Source: Panax quinquefolius
Taxonomy: Eukaryota; Streptophyta; Magnoliopsida; Apiales; Araliaceae
Assembly (NCBI GenBank): GCA_020205615.1
Contig: CM035151.1
Span: forward strand, 39,056,977 to 39,120,976
Direction: 5' to 3'
DNA length: 64,000 nt
Position 1 is the stretch's first letter; every line of letters starts with the position of its first letter. The notes below the pieces were generated by a model. That model did no database searches. It was not told the DNA's origin and worked only from the letters and a program-made list of their open reading frames with translations. Made by a program: the position numbers and the translations under genes. Of the stretch, positions 60,530-64,000 are shown in pieces.

Positions 60530-60780
60530 TTTGTCCCACCTGAGTTTACTTACGGTGGTTGATCGCTTTTACTGACTTTCTTTACATTTAAATCCTGCCT
60601 GAGTTTACTTAAGTGGAAGTTGATCGCATTCTGACTTTATTTACATTCTGTCACTTTGGAGTTTCCTTCGTGGAGGTTGGCCGTATCTCTGACTTTATTT
60701 ACATTTCTGATCCCCCATGGAGGTTCTTCATGGTTGGTGATCCTGTCTGTATATATATATTTACAGCTTTTATATATATA
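60082..60780 (+). repeat. AT-microsatellite block with interspersed motif, E 3' LTR
   Basis: Equivalent of 29903-30460, with longer (TA)n tracts and one extra motif unit (GGGACTTTGTTCGATGAGCAC near 60353) compared with the 5' LTR. Confidence 0.8.
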
Positions 60781-61575
60781 CATGCTTACTGCTTTCATAT
60801 AAAAATGCAGTATTTTGTGAGCCTAGGAATAATGTGATCACAGATTCATCCCATTGAATCTAGATTCGGTTCCCGTTATAGACTTTTTCAGCTATAAGCA
60901 GCTTGTAAATTATTCTGCGGTGTCTGAATTTCCTTAGATGGTTTCCATACCCACGAAGAAGTTGGCATTATCTTTGTACATTATTTTTATACGGATGCCT
61001 CGCATCCGTCAAATAAAATCAATCAAGCCGATCACTTAATAAAATGGGAGTGTAAAAGGTCTCAATTCTTATTGAGCATCAGGGTTTGAAAAACCTCTTT
61101 TATAAAAATCATTGCTATATCTTGCTAAAAACTGAATTTTCACATAAATTTAAACCCTGTGTATATAGGTTCGAACGAGGCCTCGCACTACTTCCAAATA
61201 ACAGCACATTGACACACACACACACACATTTAGATAACAGTTTCTTGAGAAGAGGCGGTCACCATGGTAACACGGATGTCGGGGGGTGCCTAACACCTTC
61301 CCCCCACATAAGCAAGTCCCCGGACCCTAAACGAATCTCGGTTTCACCGACCCGTATAGCAGTGTCACATCACTGGGTCAATGTGCAAACCTTTTCTCGG
61401 TTGTGTTAGTACAACCATTTAAAAAACCAACTGGCGACTCTTAACAGTCCATCATCGACATTATACATGTCGGACCTTTTTCACTTATTTTTTCAAACAA
61501 ATCTCACCTAAAATGAGAACACCAAAGAACAAGTAACGGAAAGGGACATCCAAAAATCCCGACGTCGACAACAAT

Positions 61576-64000
61576 TAAACATAAGTCTGAAACATAACAT
61601 ACCAAATAAACAACAAGTCTTCATCACTTATTAATCGTGCCCTTGCCTTTGTTAGTGGAAGGCTCGTCGGACCTTTCGTTCTTAACTGCAATGTTATTAT
61701 TACGCAAGAATGAGCACGATTGCCCACTAGTATAATAATGTAACAACAATATAATAACATGCAAGTGAATCAAAGACTTCTGAAATAAGAAATTTAACTT
61801 TTGAATCAAGAATGAATAACAAGAATCAAAAGAACTTCTGAGGGTCATAAGACCTTGAGCTATGTCCCAGGTTGTCAAGGGGTATACTTGAAACCTTTAA
61901 TAGTCATAAGACTATGGACTTTTCTACTCGTACTTAGGGGGATCAGCCCTTAGTACCATACTGTGCACAATATCTTAACAATAAAGCATAAGTAATCCCC
62001 TACAACAGGGTTGTTCATCTCAGTTTGACATTACATTCCGCACCAAAGGAAGTTTAGTTTGGATATACTCAACAAGGGTTCTGAATTTTAGAACGTTCAT
62101 CAACTATGGACTAGTCGAATCAATAAGGGTTCGCTAGTTTTACAAGGTTCAACAATAAACGATATTCAAATTGAATAATAACTCAAGAGGTATACAATGG
62201 AATAAATATTGTATAATAGGAATCATACTTTAAAAGATTGATAACCTTTAATATATCATATTGAACTTGATCAATAAACAACAAGAACTACTTGGATATA
62301 GAATATAAGTCTAGAACTTGCTCAAATAAAGAGGTAAGGTTTAGAAACTTGCATAACGATAAAAAGTAGGGTTAGGAAACTTGCCTCGTTCGTAGGTTAT
62401 ACGTTAATTATACACGTTCCTCGATTTAATCCTACATACCATTTACATTCACAATACCAGTCAATTATAACATAACTAGCATCACAAGTTCATTATCTTT
62501 CGTCTAAACTTTTATTATGATTATACTAATCAAATCACAACACTTGTTTTCACATAATATTACACTTCACGAACGACAAGCTAACTACTCGTTCAACAAT
62601 TTAATTAAACATGTAATTACTTTTTGACATGTTAAGAATCTACTTTAACATCTCACTATATGTCTAACACATTTTTATGATCATTAGGTTATGTTACTAT
62701 TACATTCCCTGAAATAAAATAATTAAAATTCTCATTCTTGGATACCTCAGCATAGTGGTATTTATATTTCCACCCTATAAACTATACTTGGCGTTCTTGG
62801 TATGACTAGCGCCAACATCTTGTCTTGTGGCCTTGAACCTTAAGGCATGGGTTATGGCTATTTTCTAACATATACCGATTCGATTTTTAGTTTCGCGAGG
62901 AACACATATCTTTACCAATTACATTCAATTACATTATTCACACATGAATTTAAGTATACCCAGACACTAGAATTCGTACATGATCCCTACCCATCCTTTC
63001 TAGCATAATTTAACAAGTTAAAACATACAATTACTTGAATCAAACCATAAAATTTCACTATTCTTGGTGTTTTTGAAAGTTTTGAAAATAAAACATGAAA
63101 AATTTGATATTACAATTCGTTATACTCTGAATCTACCCGTGCAAAATTTATTTTCTTCGTTTTGACATGTGATAACATAATCTACCGTTAAATTTCAAGT
63201 TAAACGACGATTCATGCATTGATCACTAAATTTTTGTTTTATAGAGAACTTAAAATACTTATTAATGGAAAACTCTGATTTTAGTATGATTTCATGAAAC
63301 CAATTACTTTAAACACATAAATATATGATATACACATATTATAAACATAAACTAACATATACATCACATCATATATCTTAAATAGTAAATTTCTTCAATC
63401 AAAGAAGACTTAGAGATAACTTTTTCTTTTATAAAACATAAGAACGTAAATAAGTTTTTGGTTGAAGAATTTACCCTATATCAACTTCTCTGACTCTTCA
63501 ATCTCACAATTTCCCTCAAATTTCTCTCTAACTTTTCTCTGAATTCTCTCTGAGCTCTCAAAATTTTATTTTAGAAAATCACATACATAAAAAAAATAAG
63601 ACTGACGCGGATACTAACTGCAACGTTGTGGTCAGTTAATCCTATCCGTGGGTTAACTGCCCAACTCCCATTAGGGCCTTGTTTGGCTAGCCTTAAAAGG
63701 CTTTTTCCCTTTAATTTAATTAATCTTTTATAATATAGTTTAATAATGTCACACCCAATTAAACAATAAATCAAATATCTTATTTAATTTAATTTAAATA
63801 AAATATAATAATTTCTCATTAATTCACATAGTCAATTAATTAAATTTCTCATTTATTAATTATGTTAAATCAATAAATCTCTAATTAATTATAAAATTAA
63901 TAAAAAATAACATTATGCTTATTAAATAATTCATTTAATTAAATAAGCTTAATTAAATACATACCTTGAATAATAAAATTTTCCACATTAATTTAATAAA
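61576..64000 (-). other. Continuation of element D 5' LTR to the window edge
   Basis: After TSD acaat (61571-61575), sequence continues the D LTR interrupted at 28802. AT-rich, with repeats of tctctctaac/tctctgaattctctctgagctctc (63520-63560), which on the minus strand would be GA-rich. No LTR terminus (CA with TSD) was seen before 64000, so the D LTR exceeds 2.5 kb. It holds no gene; short ORFs there show no family features. Confidence 0.55.

Larger units (their letters stand above)
28803..61570 (+). mobile_element. Element E: Ogre/Tat-type Ty3/gypsy retrotransposon with nested insertions
   Basis: Two ~2.5-kb LTRs (28803-31266 and 58970-61570) are flanked by perfect TSDs acaat (28798-28802, 61571-61575). 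PBS TGGCGACTCTGCTGGGGA follows the 5' LTR and a purine tract AAAGAGGGGCAT precedes the 3' LTR. The gag motif set (SLTGEAKAWYARLDNAKI, TESFREYAQRWRHLAAQV) and RT (VCVDYRDLNKACLKDSF) are Ogre/Tat-like. The interior is interrupted by solo LTRs G and A; A itself contains B and C. Without insertions E would be ~11 kb. Pol has two large deletions. Confidence 0.9.
58970..61570 (+). repeat. Element E 3' LTR
   Basis: A 2601-bp copy of the 5' LTR. Its first bases are TATGAACACTT rather than TGTAGACACTC, so the terminal TG has mutated to TA. Most of the extra length is longer (TA)n arrays around 60080-60530. Confidence 0.9.
27784..64000 (-). mobile_element. Element D: partial LTR retrotransposon hosting the whole nest
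   Basis: Minus orientation. The 5' LTR starts at 28705 (TGTGACACCCCCAAATCC in plus reading), is interrupted at 28802 by element E, resumes at 61576 and runs past the end of the window. PBS 28690-28701 and ORF 28479-27787 lie to its left. The 3' half of the element is missing: coding sequence passes directly into LTR F at ~27784. D's LTR sequence is clearly different from the A/B/C/F family. Confidence 0.65.

Noticed and set aside
61624..63774. Short ORFs near the right edge as genes
   Set aside because: No domain, no conserved motif, and located in the continuation of the element D LTR.

Overview
This window is nuclear DNA of a flowering plant, very probably a dicot. The evidence is a spliced nine-exon gene with plant-type AT-rich introns, LTR retrotransposons of the plant-specific Tat/Ogre and Tekay(Del) lineages, a long-terminal-inverted-repeat DNA element in an intron, and 5-bp target-site duplications (TSDs) throughout. 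The species cannot be named from the sequence. No bacterial, organellar, CRISPR, rRNA or tRNA gene was seen.

Layout. (1) 1-12462: one apparently intact minus-strand gene (ATG at 10365, stop at 527) for a Golgi-type type II membrane protein resembling FUT8/GT23 alpha-1,6-fucosyltransferases. Nine exons join in frame to 614 residues. One intron has a GC donor, intron 5 carries a 2.3-kb DNA element with ~270-bp inverted ends, and intron 1 carries a tandem duplication. (2) 12463-24240: element H, a Tat-lineage Ty3/gypsy retrotransposon in minus orientation, bounded by TSD aagga, with two ~647-bp LTRs, degraded gag-PR-RT-RH-IN, a ~104-bp minisatellite and an antisense spliced extra ORF. (3) 24246-27309: AT-rich intergenic DNA with MITE-like scraps. 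(4) 27310-64000: a nest of LTR elements. A truncated Tekay-family LTR (F) abuts an iMet-primed element (D). D's LTR is split by an Ogre/Tat element (E, TSD acaat). E's interior holds a solo LTR of another family (G, TSD tccta) and a solo Tekay LTR (A, TSD ctagc). A is split by a Tekay element (B, TSD ctata/ctaca), and B's LTR is split by a second member of the same family (C, TSD caatc).

How it fits together. The only likely host gene is the fucosyltransferase-like gene. Everything from 12463 on is transposable-element DNA or intergenic remnant. All retroelement coding regions carry frameshifts, stops or large deletions, so none looks autonomous. B and C lack the same central part of pol, which points to a non-autonomous Tekay subfamily mobilised in trans. 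I found no convincing undescribed biological system. The most useful observations are the TSD-resolved nest, self-insertion of one family into its own LTRs, the spliced antisense ORF in H, the GC-AG intron, and copy differences clustered at CAG/CTG/CG-type sites that may be sequencing artefacts in methylated repeats.
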